Below are positions 6,451 through 13,650 of a DNA stretch of 16,047 bases, piece by piece. Origin of the DNA: CAZMHJ01 sp964566075 (GTDB lineage: Bacteria > Patescibacteriota > Saccharimonadia > Saccharimonadales > CAIOMD01). Under the pieces are notes generated by a model. That model saw nothing but the letters and a program-made list of their open reading frames with translations. It was not told the DNA's origin and did not search any database. Position 1 is the stretch's first letter. Each line of letters opens with the position of its first letter. A program made the translations under genes and the position numbers. The stretch lies in NCBI GenBank assembly GCA_964566075.1, contig CAZMHJ010000024.1:1-16047 (forward strand), in the 5' to 3' direction.

Positions 6451-6458
6451 CAGTAGTC

Positions 6459-6487
6459 TTGACGGAGTACTACTCCTCTGATATCAT
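6459..6487 (+). promoter_or_regulatory. Sigma-70-type promoter of rplJ-rplL
   Basis: TTGACG (6459-6464), a 17-base spacer and TATCAT (6482-6487). The expected transcription start, about 6494, falls just before the L10-type leader at 6498, which supports the call. Confidence 0.82.
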
Positions 6488-6497
6488 GTACTAGATT

Positions 6498-6600
6498 TAC
6501 CAAAGACAGCGACGGGGAAACCTTAATAATGTCGCCGAGGTGAGAACAATTTGTTTTCGTCAACTATCTTTGGTATTCGCCAAGGATTTTTTATTTTTGG
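6498..6600 (+). ncRNA. L10 leader (ribosomal protein L10/L12 autoregulatory RNA) with overlapping terminator
   Basis: ACCAAAGA (6499-6506) pairs with TCTTTGGT (6567-6574) to close the leader. Inside, GCGAC (6509-6513) pairs with GTCGC (6531-6535) around GGGGAAACCTTAATAAT. The conserved AGACAGC, TTAAT and CGCCGAGGT elements match the L10 leader family, in which L10(L12)4 binds its own mRNA to limit rplJ-rplL expression. A competing stem uses the same bases: CTTTGG (6568-6573) can pair with CCAAGG (6580-6585), followed by A and six T at 6587-6592, a possible intrinsic terminator. This suggests control by transcription attenuation. The direction of the switch cannot be told from pairing alone. 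Confidence 0.85.
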
Positions 6601-6677
6601 TGGCACGTTTACAAATAGACGGTATTGCTGGGTAGCGTTTGAGCAAAAAATGTTGAATTTTTGTCTGTAGGTTTCAA

Positions 6678-6725
6678 ATTTGATTGCGAAATAGCTGTTG
6701 CTATATCAAATGAAAATTTGATAGC
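6678..6725 (+). promoter_or_regulatory. Second hairpin with alternative partner in the rplJ leader
   Basis: TATCAAAT (6704-6711) pairs perfectly with ATTTGATA (6716-6723) across a GAAA tetraloop, extended by GC/GC with a small bulge. An upstream copy, ATTTGATTGC (6678-6687), could pair with the same ATCAAAT instead. It lies between the L10 leader and rplJ in an otherwise gene-free stretch of about 320 bases (6498-6820). The role is unknown; it could be a second switch or a stabilising stem. Confidence 0.45.
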
Positions 6726-6820
6726 TACGGGCGAAAAGACTCGATTTTAGCCAAATGATTACCCTGAAATAGCGTCTCAAGGTCGATACAGTAAACAATT
6801 AACAAGAGGAATCTATTCTT

Positions 6821-7342
6821 ATGGCATTAAGCAAAGAACAGAAAGCCGCTGTTATAACCGACCTTACCGAACGCCTTACAAGCTCTAAGATGACTGTAGT
6901 CGCCCAGTATAAGGGTATGACCGTTAAGTCGATGCAGACGCTTCGTAAAGAGGCTAAAGGTAATGGTACGGCAGTAAAAGTGGTCAAGAACCGCTTGGTA
7001 ATCCAGGCTCTTGGCGGTGTAGAAGCCCTCAAAAGTGTTGATAGTTCAGCACTAGAAGGCCAGTTGCTCTACGCTTTTAACGAAGGCGACGAAGTTGCCC
7101 CAGCTAAAGTGCTTAGTGACTACGCTAAAAAAGAACCTGCATTACAGTTTGTTGGTGCAATCACCGCAGAAGGCCTATTTATTAGCGCCGACGAAGTAAA
7201 AGCACTTGCAAGCCTACCAAGCAAGAACCAGCTTATCGCTGGTATCATCAACACCCTGCAATCACCAGTACGCAACACTATGTCTGCACTTGGTGGTAAC
7301 TTGCACGGATACTTACAAGCTATCGAAGCCTCAAAGGCTTAG
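6821..7342 (+). CDS. rplJ: 50S ribosomal protein L10
   Basis: L10 forms the base of the ribosomal stalk, anchoring L7/L12 dimers to 23S rRNA near the factor-binding site. The 173-residue protein has the standard opening (MALSKEQKAAVITDLTERL), the central KVVKNRLVIQAL block that contacts rRNA, and the C-terminal helix (about 130-173, NQLIAGIINTLQSPV onwards) that binds L7/L12. The ATG at 6821 follows AAGAGGA (6804-6810). rplL starts 18 bases downstream in the same transcript. Expression is expected to be autoregulated through the L10 leader upstream. Confidence 0.97.
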   Translation: MALSKEQKAAVITDLTERLTSSKMTVVAQYKGMTVKSMQTLRKEAKGNGTAVKVVKNRLVIQALGGVEALKSVDSSALEGQLLYAFNEGDEVAPAKVLSDYAKKEPALQFVGAITAEGLFISADEVKALASLPSKNQLIAGIINTLQSPVRNTMSALGGNLHGYLQAIEASKA

Positions 7343-7360
7343 TTTTAGAAAGGAACTATC

Positions 7361-7741
7361 ATGGCAGATTTAAAGAAACTTGCTGAACAACTAGTTAATC
7401 TAACTGTTCTAGAAGTAAACGAACTTGGTACCATCCTTAAGGATGAGTATGGCATTGAGCCAGCTGCTGCAGCTGTTGCAGTTGCTGCACCTGCTGCTGG
7501 TGGCGAAGCCGCTGCTGCTGCAGAAGAAAAGAGCGAATACGATGTTGTCCTTAAGGACGCAGGTGCTCAAAAAGTTGCAGTCATTAAGGCTGTTAAGGAC
7601 ATCACTGGTCTTGGTCTTGGCGAAGCAAAAGCTATCGTTGACGAAGCACCAAAGCCTGTTCTTGAAAAGGCTAAGAAAGAAGACGCAGAAGCTGCTAAAA
7701 AGACTCTCGAAGAGGCTGGCGCTACTGTTGAACTCGCTTAG
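7361..7741 (+). CDS. rplL: 50S ribosomal protein L7/L12
   Basis: This is the multi-copy stalk protein that recruits and stimulates translational GTPases. The 126 residues comprise an N-terminal dimerisation/L10-binding region (1-33), a flexible Ala/Gly-rich hinge (34-56), and the C-terminal domain (57-126) with EKSEYDVVLKDAGAQKVAVI and GLGLGEAKAIVDEAPKPV, the factor-binding helix. The ribosome binding site AAAGGA lies just upstream. It forms the rplJ-rplL operon and ends at the terminator 7761-7789. Codon choice is strongly biased (GCT, AAG, CTT), as expected for a highly expressed gene. Confidence 0.97.
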   Translation: MADLKKLAEQLVNLTVLEVNELGTILKDEYGIEPAAAAVAVAAPAAGGEAAAAAEEKSEYDVVLKDAGAQKVAVIKAVKDITGLGLGEAKAIVDEAPKPVLEKAKKEDAEAAKKTLEEAGATVELA

Positions 7742-7760
7742 TTTTATACAAAGCACATAT

Positions 7761-7789
7761 AAACCCACCCCTAAAAAGGTGGGTTTTTT
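7761..7789 (+). terminator. Rho-independent terminator after rplL
   Basis: AAACCCACC (7761-7769) pairs with GGTGGGTTT (7778-7786) around an 8-base A-rich loop, followed by T residues to 7789. It lies 20 bases after the rplL stop. Confidence 0.93.
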
Positions 7790-7806
7790 GTTGTAATTAT
7801 TGTTAG

Positions 7807-7815
7807 TTATCCACA
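7807..7815 (+). promoter_or_regulatory. Single perfect DnaA box
   Basis: TTATCCACA matches the consensus DnaA-binding 9-mer exactly. It lies 26 bases upstream of the -35 box of the next promoter. No second box was noticed close by, so this is not evidence of an origin; DnaA control of the next gene, or chance, are both possible. Confidence 0.35.
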
Positions 7816-7840
7816 ATTTTAGAAAATGTGTGCTATATTT

Positions 7841-7870
7841 TTGACTTTTATTGATATTTCATGATATGGT
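7841..7870 (+). promoter_or_regulatory. Promoter of the 7923 gene
   Basis: TTGACT (7841-7846), an 18-base spacer and TATGGT (7865-7870). Start expected near 7877, giving a leader of about 45 bases. Confidence 0.65.
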
Positions 7871-7922
7871 ACGGTCAGTATAGGAGTAAGGGAAACAAAC
7901 ACCCGATAGAGGATAACCTGCG

Positions 7923-8432
7923 ATGTCCGATGTACCAGAGAAACAAATTAAACGCCTAAAAGCACTGATAACAGAGGCTGAGACGAATTTGGCTGCTGCC
8001 AAAGAACTTTTGGTGAGCTTAGTTGGCGAAGACCCAATTGTAACTGCAACTGCCCGCGAAAACGTAAGTGGTAAGGTATTAGAAGGTGTCTTTGACGGCC
8101 AAAACATGGTTGGTAGCGATGGCAAAACCTATCCAGTACCTGCAAACTATGCAAGTAAATCAAAGCTCGTGCAAGGTGATATCTTAAAACTGACTATTGG
8201 TGATGATGGTGCATTCTTGTATAAGCAAATTGGTCCTATCCCTCGCAAGCAAGTTGTTGGCGTACTTACGCAAAAAGAAGGCCACTACTTTGTTGAAGTT
8301 GGTGATAAAGCATACCGAGTATTACTGGCAAGCGTTACTTACTTTAAGGCGAAACCAGGTGATCAAATCAGCGTAAACGTACCAGAAGACGACACAGACG
8401 CCGAATGGGCAGCCTTAGAAGCCGCATTGTAA
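7923..8432 (+). CDS. Conserved CPR-type protein of unknown function (coiled coil plus beta-rich domain)
   Basis: The 169-residue soluble protein has an N-terminal helix likely to form a coiled coil (about 5-32, KQIKRLKALITEAETNLAAA). A beta-rich region (about 45-155) follows with recognisable blocks DGKTYPVPANYASKSKLVQG, LYKQIGPIPRKQVVG, and ASVTYFKAKPGDQISV. I recall this combination from proteins conserved in candidate phyla radiation genomes, but know no function. The repeated GD-x-L/I turns suggest an OB-like or other small beta-barrel fold, which is inference. The gene is monocistronic, with its own promoter, an AGAGGA ribosome binding site (7908-7913) and its own strong terminator, which implies independent and fairly high expression. 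Confidence 0.85.
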   Translation: MSDVPEKQIKRLKALITEAETNLAAAKELLVSLVGEDPIVTATARENVSGKVLEGVFDGQNMVGSDGKTYPVPANYASKSKLVQGDILKLTIGDDGAFLYKQIGPIPRKQVVGVLTQKEGHYFVEVGDKAYRVLLASVTYFKAKPGDQISVNVPEDDTDAEWAALEAAL

Positions 8433-8450
8433 ATCCGTAGAATACACAAC

Positions 8451-8480
8451 AAAAGAGCGACAAATCGTCGCTCTTTTTTT
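8451..8480 (+). terminator. Rho-independent terminator after the 7923 gene
   Basis: An 11-bp perfect stem (8451-8461 with 8467-8477, core AGAGCGAC/GTCGCTCT) with a 5-base loop, ending in a T run to 8480. Confidence 0.94.
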
Positions 8481-8528
8481 ATACTTAGCAGTAGGAACGC
8501 AAAAACAAAGGTGGGAATAAGGGGTGTA

Positions 8529-9110
8529 ATGGCAAAACTATATTATCGGTATAGCGCAATGAATAGTGGGAAGACAACTGCTCTTATTCAGGCAGCTTAC
8601 AACTATGAAGAACGTGGAATGAACCCTGTTATCCTAAAACCTTCAACGGATACCAAGGGTGAGGACGCCATTGTCTCTAGAATCGGTGTTGAACGACCAG
8701 TTGATATTTTAATTAGACCGTCAGACCACCCTAGTGAAGAAATTGGGCGCTTTATTGGTTCTTCTGCGCTCCACTGCGTTTTAGTTGATGAAGCTCAGTT
8801 TTTAGAGCCAAGACAAGTTGATGATTTATTCTGGTTTGCGGTTGATACCGATGTACCGGTAATGGCATATGGGCTACGTACAGATTTTCAGACAGTAGGT
8901 TTCCCTGGTAGCACCAGACTACTTGAAATCGCTCATGAGTTGCAAGAACTAAAAACCATTTGTCGGTGCGGCAAAAAGGCAGTATTTAATGGTCGAAAAA
9001 TTAACGGCTCATTTGTAAACGAAGGTAGCCAAGTTGCAATAGAAGGAGAAGCAGCAACAGAGTACGAATCACTCTGTGCAAAGTGTTATAAACAGAACGT
9101 TCTGCAATAA
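8529..9110 (+). CDS. tdk: Thymidine kinase
   Basis: This type II thymidine kinase phosphorylates salvaged thymidine to dTMP. The 193 residues show the P-loop region YSAMNSGKTT (8-17; the first Gly of the usual motif is Ser), the VDEAQF box (86-91) with catalytic-position Glu88, and YGLRTDF (114-120) at the start of the thymidine-binding lasso. The C-terminal zinc site is CxC at 145-147 plus CxxC at 183-186. A GTG at 8511 is in frame, but the ATG at 8529 is chosen: AAGGGG (8519-8524) lies before it and the protein then begins directly with the family's strand MAKLYYRY. It supplies dTMP by a second route, complementing thyX-dcd-tmk. Confidence 0.94.
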   Translation: MAKLYYRYSAMNSGKTTALIQAAYNYEERGMNPVILKPSTDTKGEDAIVSRIGVERPVDILIRPSDHPSEEIGRFIGSSALHCVLVDEAQFLEPRQVDDLFWFAVDTDVPVMAYGLRTDFQTVGFPGSTRLLEIAHELQELKTICRCGKKAVFNGRKINGSFVNEGSQVAIEGEAATEYESLCAKCYKQNVLQ

Positions 9111-9116
9111 CTACAA

Positions 9117-9146
9117 CAGACAAAAACCGGTCGATAGGACTATACT
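9117..9146 (+). promoter_or_regulatory. Possible promoter of dnaX
   Basis: CAGACA (9117-9122, four of six consensus bases), an 18-base spacer and TATACT (9141-9146). This would place the start about 15 bases before the dnaX ATG. Confidence 0.4.
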
Positions 9147-9167
9147 AAAGGCAACGAAGAGGGAACA

Positions 9168-10688
9168 ATGGGGCAAGCGTTATACCGAAAATATCGGTCA
9201 AAAAAACTATCTGAAATTGTGGGTCAAACAGCTGTTACCACCGCACTTGAAAACGCACTTAAAAGTGGCAGTATTAGCCACGCATATCTCTTTACGGGCC
9301 CTCGTGGGGTCGGTAAAACTAGTATTGCCCGAATCATGGCGCACGAAATTAACGGTATTCCTTATGATAGCGACGAATTACCGATAGATATTATAGAAAT
9401 CGATGCCGCAAGTAACCGCCGTATCGATGAGATCAGAGACCTACGCGAAAAAGTCCGCATTGCGCCACTCAATGCTAAATATAAGGTGTATATTATCGAC
9501 GAAGTACACATGCTTACGCGTGAAGCTTTTAATGCACTTTTAAAAACACTTGAGGAACCACCCGCCCACGTCATTTTTATCTTAGCTACCACTGAGGCAC
9601 ATAAATTACCTGAAACTATTGTGTCACGAACGCAGCGCTACACCTTTAAACTTGCCTCAGAAGAGGAAGTAGCTGCACATCTAAAACAGATTGCAAAAGC
9701 AGAAAAGATTGATATAGATGACCAGGCATTACATTTGTTAGCAAAACACAGCGGTGGTAGCCTGCGCGATGCATTGAGCTTGCTAGACCAAGTACGGCAC
9801 AGCGGCGGGACTATTACCGAAGAACGGGTACGGCAAAACTTAGGCTTGCCATCAGACACACTAGTGAAAGCACTTTTTGCGGCTGTGGCAGGTGACTCAC
9901 CCCAAAAAATTATCGAAATTGTTAACCAGGCTAAAAGTGATGGTGTATCTGCAACTCTGATTGCCGAGCAATTACTGACTGCCTTGCGTCAATCGCTTAT
10001 TACCGAGTCTTCTGATTTACCACTACAAGATGTCATCAACCTATCACAGGCGCTTTTACAGGTAGAGAGCTCTCCACGCCCAGAAGTACAACTCGAACTA
10101 GCACTTGTTGGCGCTCAGTTGCAGCGCAACGCGCATCATACTAGACCAATCATATCTGAGGCGCACATAACAGCAACGCAACCACCACTCACCATATCAG
10201 AACCAGCAAAACGCCCACCAGTACGTAAAATCGCCGAGAAATTGTCGGAGCCAACAGCTGCTACAGTTGAAGAGGCAAAACCAATTGTCAAACCAGATAA
10301 CGTAGTAGCTACCGACATGTCTGCGGAATGCTGGACACAACTGCTTGCTAATTTACGACAAACGCACAACACGCTGTATAGCATCCTTAGGATGTCGCAG
10401 CTCAGCCTAGATACTTTGAGTGATAAACAGATTACACTGTTATTTACATTTCCGTTTCACCAAAAGCGAATGAGTGAATCAAAAAATAAAAGCATTATAT
10501 TAGAAGGCTTGGCTGCACTCGGAGTAACAGGGTATGAGCTCAATTGCGCAGTTATGCCAAAACAGCACGTCGAAGAAGTGAGAGAAGTAGCATTAGAGCC
10601 ATTTACATACGAACCGCCAAAGCCAGAAGATAATCCACTACTAAGCCAAATTCGGAGCGTTTTTGGTGGAGCAGAGGTGTTAGAGTAA
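9168..10688 (+). CDS. dnaX: DNA polymerase III clamp loader subunit DnaX, lacking the zinc module
   Basis: DnaX is the ATPase of the clamp loader that places the beta clamp on DNA. The 506-residue protein has the P-loop GPRGVGKT (44-51), the Walker B/DExH box DEVH (111-114), LLKTLEEPP (124-132), the SRTQ segment (153-156; SRC in most DnaX, contributing the arginine finger) and sensor-2 GGSLRDALSLLDQ (196-208). The four-Cys zinc module normally between the P-loop and IIEIDAASN is missing: residues 57-76 contain no Cys. A Pro-rich linker (about 335-385) leads to a C-terminal domain (about 390-506) like the tau domains, though divergent. No A-rich slippery site for a shorter gamma form was evident. 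The ribosome binding site GAGGG precedes the ATG. dnaB starts 13 bases after the stop. Confidence 0.95.
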   Translation: MGQALYRKYRSKKLSEIVGQTAVTTALENALKSGSISHAYLFTGPRGVGKTSIARIMAHEINGIPYDSDELPIDIIEIDAASNRRIDEIRDLREKVRIAPLNAKYKVYIIDEVHMLTREAFNALLKTLEEPPAHVIFILATTEAHKLPETIVSRTQRYTFKLASEEEVAAHLKQIAKAEKIDIDDQALHLLAKHSGGSLRDALSLLDQVRHSGGTITEERVRQNLGLPSDTLVKALFAAVAGDSPQKIIEIVNQAKSDGVSATLIAEQLLTALRQSLITESSDLPLQDVINLSQALLQVESSPRPEVQLELALVGAQLQRNAHHTRPIISEAHITATQPPLTISEPAKRPPVRKIAEKLSEPTAATVEEAKPIVKPDNVVATDMSAECWTQLLANLRQTHNTLYSILRMSQLSLDTLSDKQITLLFTFPFHQKRMSESKNKSIILEGLAALGVTGYELNCAVMPKQHVEEVREVALEPFTYEPPKPEDNPLLSQIRSVFGGAEVLE

Positions 10689-10701
10689 AATAAGAACAAC
10701 T

Positions 10702-12075
10702 ATGGCTAAAGAGTCCACTACGGCGAAAATTCCGCCCCAGAATACCGATGCTGAAGCAAGTCTTTTAGGGGCTATTTTAATTGATAGCGATGCAATCGTT
10801 CGGATTGCTGACACCATAGATGTAGTTGATTTCTATGATGAGCGTCACCAGCGTATCTACGAAGCCATAAAAAAATTATACGAAAAGCATAGTCCGATCG
10901 ATATTTTGACACTCTCTAACCAGCTTAAAGAAGATAGTTTTCTGGATGTCGTAGGTGGTGCTGCGTATCTAACCGAACTTACAAACTACGTACCAACGGC
11001 CGCGCATGTCGAGCACTACGCAGAAATTGTTTCACAAAAGGCTATTCGCCGGCGACTCATTAAAGCTTCGCAAGATATTACCGGCCTTGGATTCGACGAG
11101 ACAAAATCGGTACAAGACCTTATAGAAGAAGCCGAAACGGAGCTCTTTAAGGTTAGTCAAAAACACATTAAGCAAGATATTGCTTCTATCGAGGACATCT
11201 TAGCAGAAAGTTTTGAACGATTAGACGAGCTCCATAAAGATAAGGGTAAAATCCGTGGTGTACCGACAGGCTTCCGCGATTTAGATAATATCTTAGCTGG
11301 CCTTCAACGAAGTGACTTAATAATTCTAGCCGCTCGTCCGAGTATGGGTAAAACAGCGCTTACACTAAATCTTGCGCATAACATTGCTACAAAGTCAGAA
11401 CAGCCTGTCCTCATCTTTGCACTTGAAATGAGCAAAGAACAGCTGGTTGATCGTATGCTTTCTATGGAATCGGGTGTCGATGCCTGGAATATCCGTACCG
11501 GAAACTTAAGTGATGCTGATTTTGAAAAGATTGGGCAAGCTATGGGTACGCTCAGCGAAGCTCCAATATATATTGATGATTCACCCGGTATTACGGTGAG
11601 TGACTTGCGCACCAAGGCGCGTCGCGAACAACACCAACGCCAACTGGGTGCAATCATGGTGGACTACCTCCAGCTTATGAGTGGTGGTGCTCGATTCGGT
11701 GGTAGTGAAAACCGTGTCCAAGAAATTAGCGAGATTAGTCGTGGACTTAAGGCAATTGCCCGTGAGCTTAACGTGCCAGTAATCGCGCTCAGTCAGTTGA
11801 GCCGTTCGGTCGAATCTCGTAGCCCGCAAATTCCACAACTGGCTGATCTTCGTGAATCTGGTTCAATCGAACAAGATGCCGATGTGGTAGCCTTTATTTA
11901 TCGAGAAGATTACTATAATCCTGATACAGACCGTAAAAATATCACTGATATCCTTATTAAAAAGCATCGTAATGGCCCAACCGGGAATGTTGAGCTGTAC
12001 TTTGATAAAGAACGCCAACGCTTTAAGAGCCTTGATAAGCGCCAAGCAAGCAGTAATGTTCCGTTTAACGAGTAA
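10702..12075 (+). CDS. dnaB: Replicative DNA helicase DnaB
   Basis: This hexameric helicase unwinds the replication fork. The 457 residues give the normal length, with no intein. The N-terminal domain (about 10-115) starts with PPQNTDAEASLLGAIL. After the linker, the RecA-like domain has Walker A ARPSMGKT (211-218), catalytic Glu in FALEMS (239-244), Walker B VDYLQL (320-325), ALSQLSR (362-368), DLRESGSIEQDAD (382-394) and the arginine-finger region KKHRNGPTG. It is transcribed with dnaX, so clamp loader and helicase are made together. It is followed after 24 bases by the membrane protein gene. Confidence 0.97.
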   Translation: MAKESTTAKIPPQNTDAEASLLGAILIDSDAIVRIADTIDVVDFYDERHQRIYEAIKKLYEKHSPIDILTLSNQLKEDSFLDVVGGAAYLTELTNYVPTAAHVEHYAEIVSQKAIRRRLIKASQDITGLGFDETKSVQDLIEEAETELFKVSQKHIKQDIASIEDILAESFERLDELHKDKGKIRGVPTGFRDLDNILAGLQRSDLIILAARPSMGKTALTLNLAHNIATKSEQPVLIFALEMSKEQLVDRMLSMESGVDAWNIRTGNLSDADFEKIGQAMGTLSEAPIYIDDSPGITVSDLRTKARREQHQRQLGAIMVDYLQLMSGGARFGGSENRVQEISEISRGLKAIARELNVPVIALSQLSRSVESRSPQIPQLADLRESGSIEQDADVVAFIYREDYYNPDTDRKNITDILIKKHRNGPTGNVELYFDKERQRFKSLDKRQASSNVPFNE

Positions 12076-12099
12076 TTTCGCTATACTAGTAGCTAACGC

Positions 12100-13311
12100 A
12101 TGAAAAAGAATATACGTGCTGTAACCAATTGGTTCGGCAATCATTGGCGTGGGGTTATTGTGGCAATACTCGTAACAGTTCTAGCTGCTACGACGCTTGG
12201 TTTGCAATTAACCACTTTGGTGCCTGGTCAAAACCAGTTTGAGACTGCAACGCTAAACTCAATCCAGTCGTTTCCAGCACCATGGCACCGTGCCGTTAAC
12301 GCGCCATATACTATACCTGCATATTTAGCCGGTAAAGCACTTGATAACCCACTCCATGGCGCACGTATCGTAAGTGTTGTATATGGCTTACTCGCTATGG
12401 CGCTACTATTTTATGTCATTAGGATGTGGTTTAACATTCGCGTAGCTACCGTAGGGGCACTTCTGTTTATTACTGGTAGTTGGGTGCTACATATTACACA
12501 TATGGCAAGCCCGCTCATATTGCTTATTTTTGGCCCCTTGCTTGCGGTGGCACCGCTTGCTTGGCTCCTAAGCACCAAAAAGCACCGCATTCTCGCATAC
12601 TTCACATTAGCGGCTGCCTTGGCCGTAACAGCATATATTCCATATATGCCTTGGATTGTAGCAATTGCCTTAGGTGTTATTATCTTTTACGAAAAACGAT
12701 TGGTTAGCGGGCTTAAAACGTGGCAAGTCGCAACTGCTGCAGGAATATATGGGGTTATTTTATTACCGTTATTCGTGAGCCTAGTCCGCCACCCAGGCCA
12801 ACTACATGAACTGCTTGGAATTCCAGCTATTATGCCTACTCTCACTGAATACTGGCATCAATTTGCATACACCATATCTATGATTTTATTCAGGTCAGCT
12901 CCATTACCTGAACTGCATTTAGGTCGTTTACCGATGCTCGACATTTTTAGCGCAGCCATGTTTGCACTTGGTTTGTACTATTTTGCAACCCGTCATAATA
13001 ATCGCCGTAGCGTTATTTTGTTTGTGAGTATGGCGTTATTACTGCTATTGGTGCCGCTAACGCCACTATATCAATTGAATGCAACGATTTTTGTGGCATT
13101 TGTATACATCTGTATTATCAGTGGTATTGTAGAACTGCTTAATCAATGGTTTGTTTATTTTCCACGTAATCCATGGGCACGTAACTTTGGCGTAGCCTTG
13201 CTTGTGGTTGCAATTGGATTTGCAAGCTTTTACCATTTAGAACGATATTTTATTGCTTGGCCTAACACTCCTGAAACCCAGGCCGTATATGTGGTAAAAT
13301 CTAAAGAGTAA
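12100..13311 (+). CDS. Polytopic membrane protein, GT-C glycosyltransferase-like
   Basis: The 403-residue protein has about 11 hydrophobic segments, near residues 18-40, 88-108, 114-131, 137-157, 164-181, 183-197, 209-229, 282-296, 303-320, 328-347 and 364-380. The first outside loop (41-87) is long and carries an acidic residue (Glu48), and the pattern AAxxxLLxYVIRMWF then VATVGALLFITGSWVLHITHMA resembles PMT/ArnT-type GT-C enzymes that use lipid-linked sugars. It is shorter than most of these and no catalytic motif can be confirmed. The C-terminus is a short soluble tail. A TATACT at 12082-12087 with weak TTCCGT 17 bases upstream could give a nearly leaderless transcript. The substrate is unknown; membrane location is clear. 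Confidence 0.7.
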   Translation: MKKNIRAVTNWFGNHWRGVIVAILVTVLAATTLGLQLTTLVPGQNQFETATLNSIQSFPAPWHRAVNAPYTIPAYLAGKALDNPLHGARIVSVVYGLLAMALLFYVIRMWFNIRVATVGALLFITGSWVLHITHMASPLILLIFGPLLAVAPLAWLLSTKKHRILAYFTLAAALAVTAYIPYMPWIVAIALGVIIFYEKRLVSGLKTWQVATAAGIYGVILLPLFVSLVRHPGQLHELLGIPAIMPTLTEYWHQFAYTISMILFRSAPLPELHLGRLPMLDIFSAAMFALGLYYFATRHNNRRSVILFVSMALLLLLVPLTPLYQLNATIFVAFVYICIISGIVELLNQWFVYFPRNPWARNFGVALLVVAIGFASFYHLERYFIAWPNTPETQAVYVVKSKE

Positions 13312-13339
13312 TTACCGAAGTAGGGAAGGATATTGACCA

Positions 13340-13633
13340 ATGAGTAAAATTGACCAAGCTAAGATGCTTATGAAAGTTCGTAAACTGCAAAAAGAACTGC
13401 AGAAAATGATTATTGACGTAGAAGCTGGTGATGGCGCGGTACGCGTAGAAATTACCGGCGAACAGAAAATTAAAAAAATCCACATTGACCCAGAATATGT
13501 TGACCTTGACGATATTGGCCAGCTAGAGCGCTGGGTAGAGGAAGCTGTTAAAGAAGCTATTAGTAAAAGCCAAAAAGTTGCCGCCGAAAAAATGCAACCC
13601 ATGCTTGGCAACCTAGGTGATTTAGGTTTGTAA
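13340..13633 (+). CDS. ybaB: YbaB/EbfC family nucleoid-associated protein
   Basis: This is a small dimeric DNA-binding protein that coats the nucleoid and is linked to recombinational repair by its constant pairing with recR. The 97 residues show an N-terminal helix (KIDQAKMLMKVRKLQKELQK), the strand block AVRVEITGEQKIKKIHIDPE, and a C-terminal helix (about 58-87). Family length is about 100. The ribosome binding site AGGGAAGGA lies at 13322-13330. recR follows after 17 bases, the classic ybaB-recR order. Confidence 0.93.
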   Translation: MSKIDQAKMLMKVRKLQKELQKMIIDVEAGDGAVRVEITGEQKIKKIHIDPEYVDLDDIGQLERWVEEAVKEAISKSQKVAAEKMQPMLGNLGDLGL

Positions 13634-13650
13634 CCAACTAGAAAGTATTC

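Noticed and set aside
6046..6456. 136-codon plus-strand ORF over the GGDEF gene
   Set aside because: It is the antisense shadow of the GGDEF gene and runs through both divergent promoters; Ser/Arg-rich translation is typical of a shadow.
7425..7796. 123-codon ORF inside rplL
   Set aside because: Shadow frame of the repetitive Ala/Lys codons of rplL; Leu-rich without family character.
8511..8528. GTG start six codons upstream for thymidine kinase
   Set aside because: It overlaps the purine-rich site and adds a non-family peptide; the ATG at 8529 fits the family start.
9168..10688. Programmed frameshift in dnaX making a short gamma form
   Set aside because: No A6-7 G-type slippery site with a following hairpin was seen; the A6 run near 10480 lies far downstream of the expected place.
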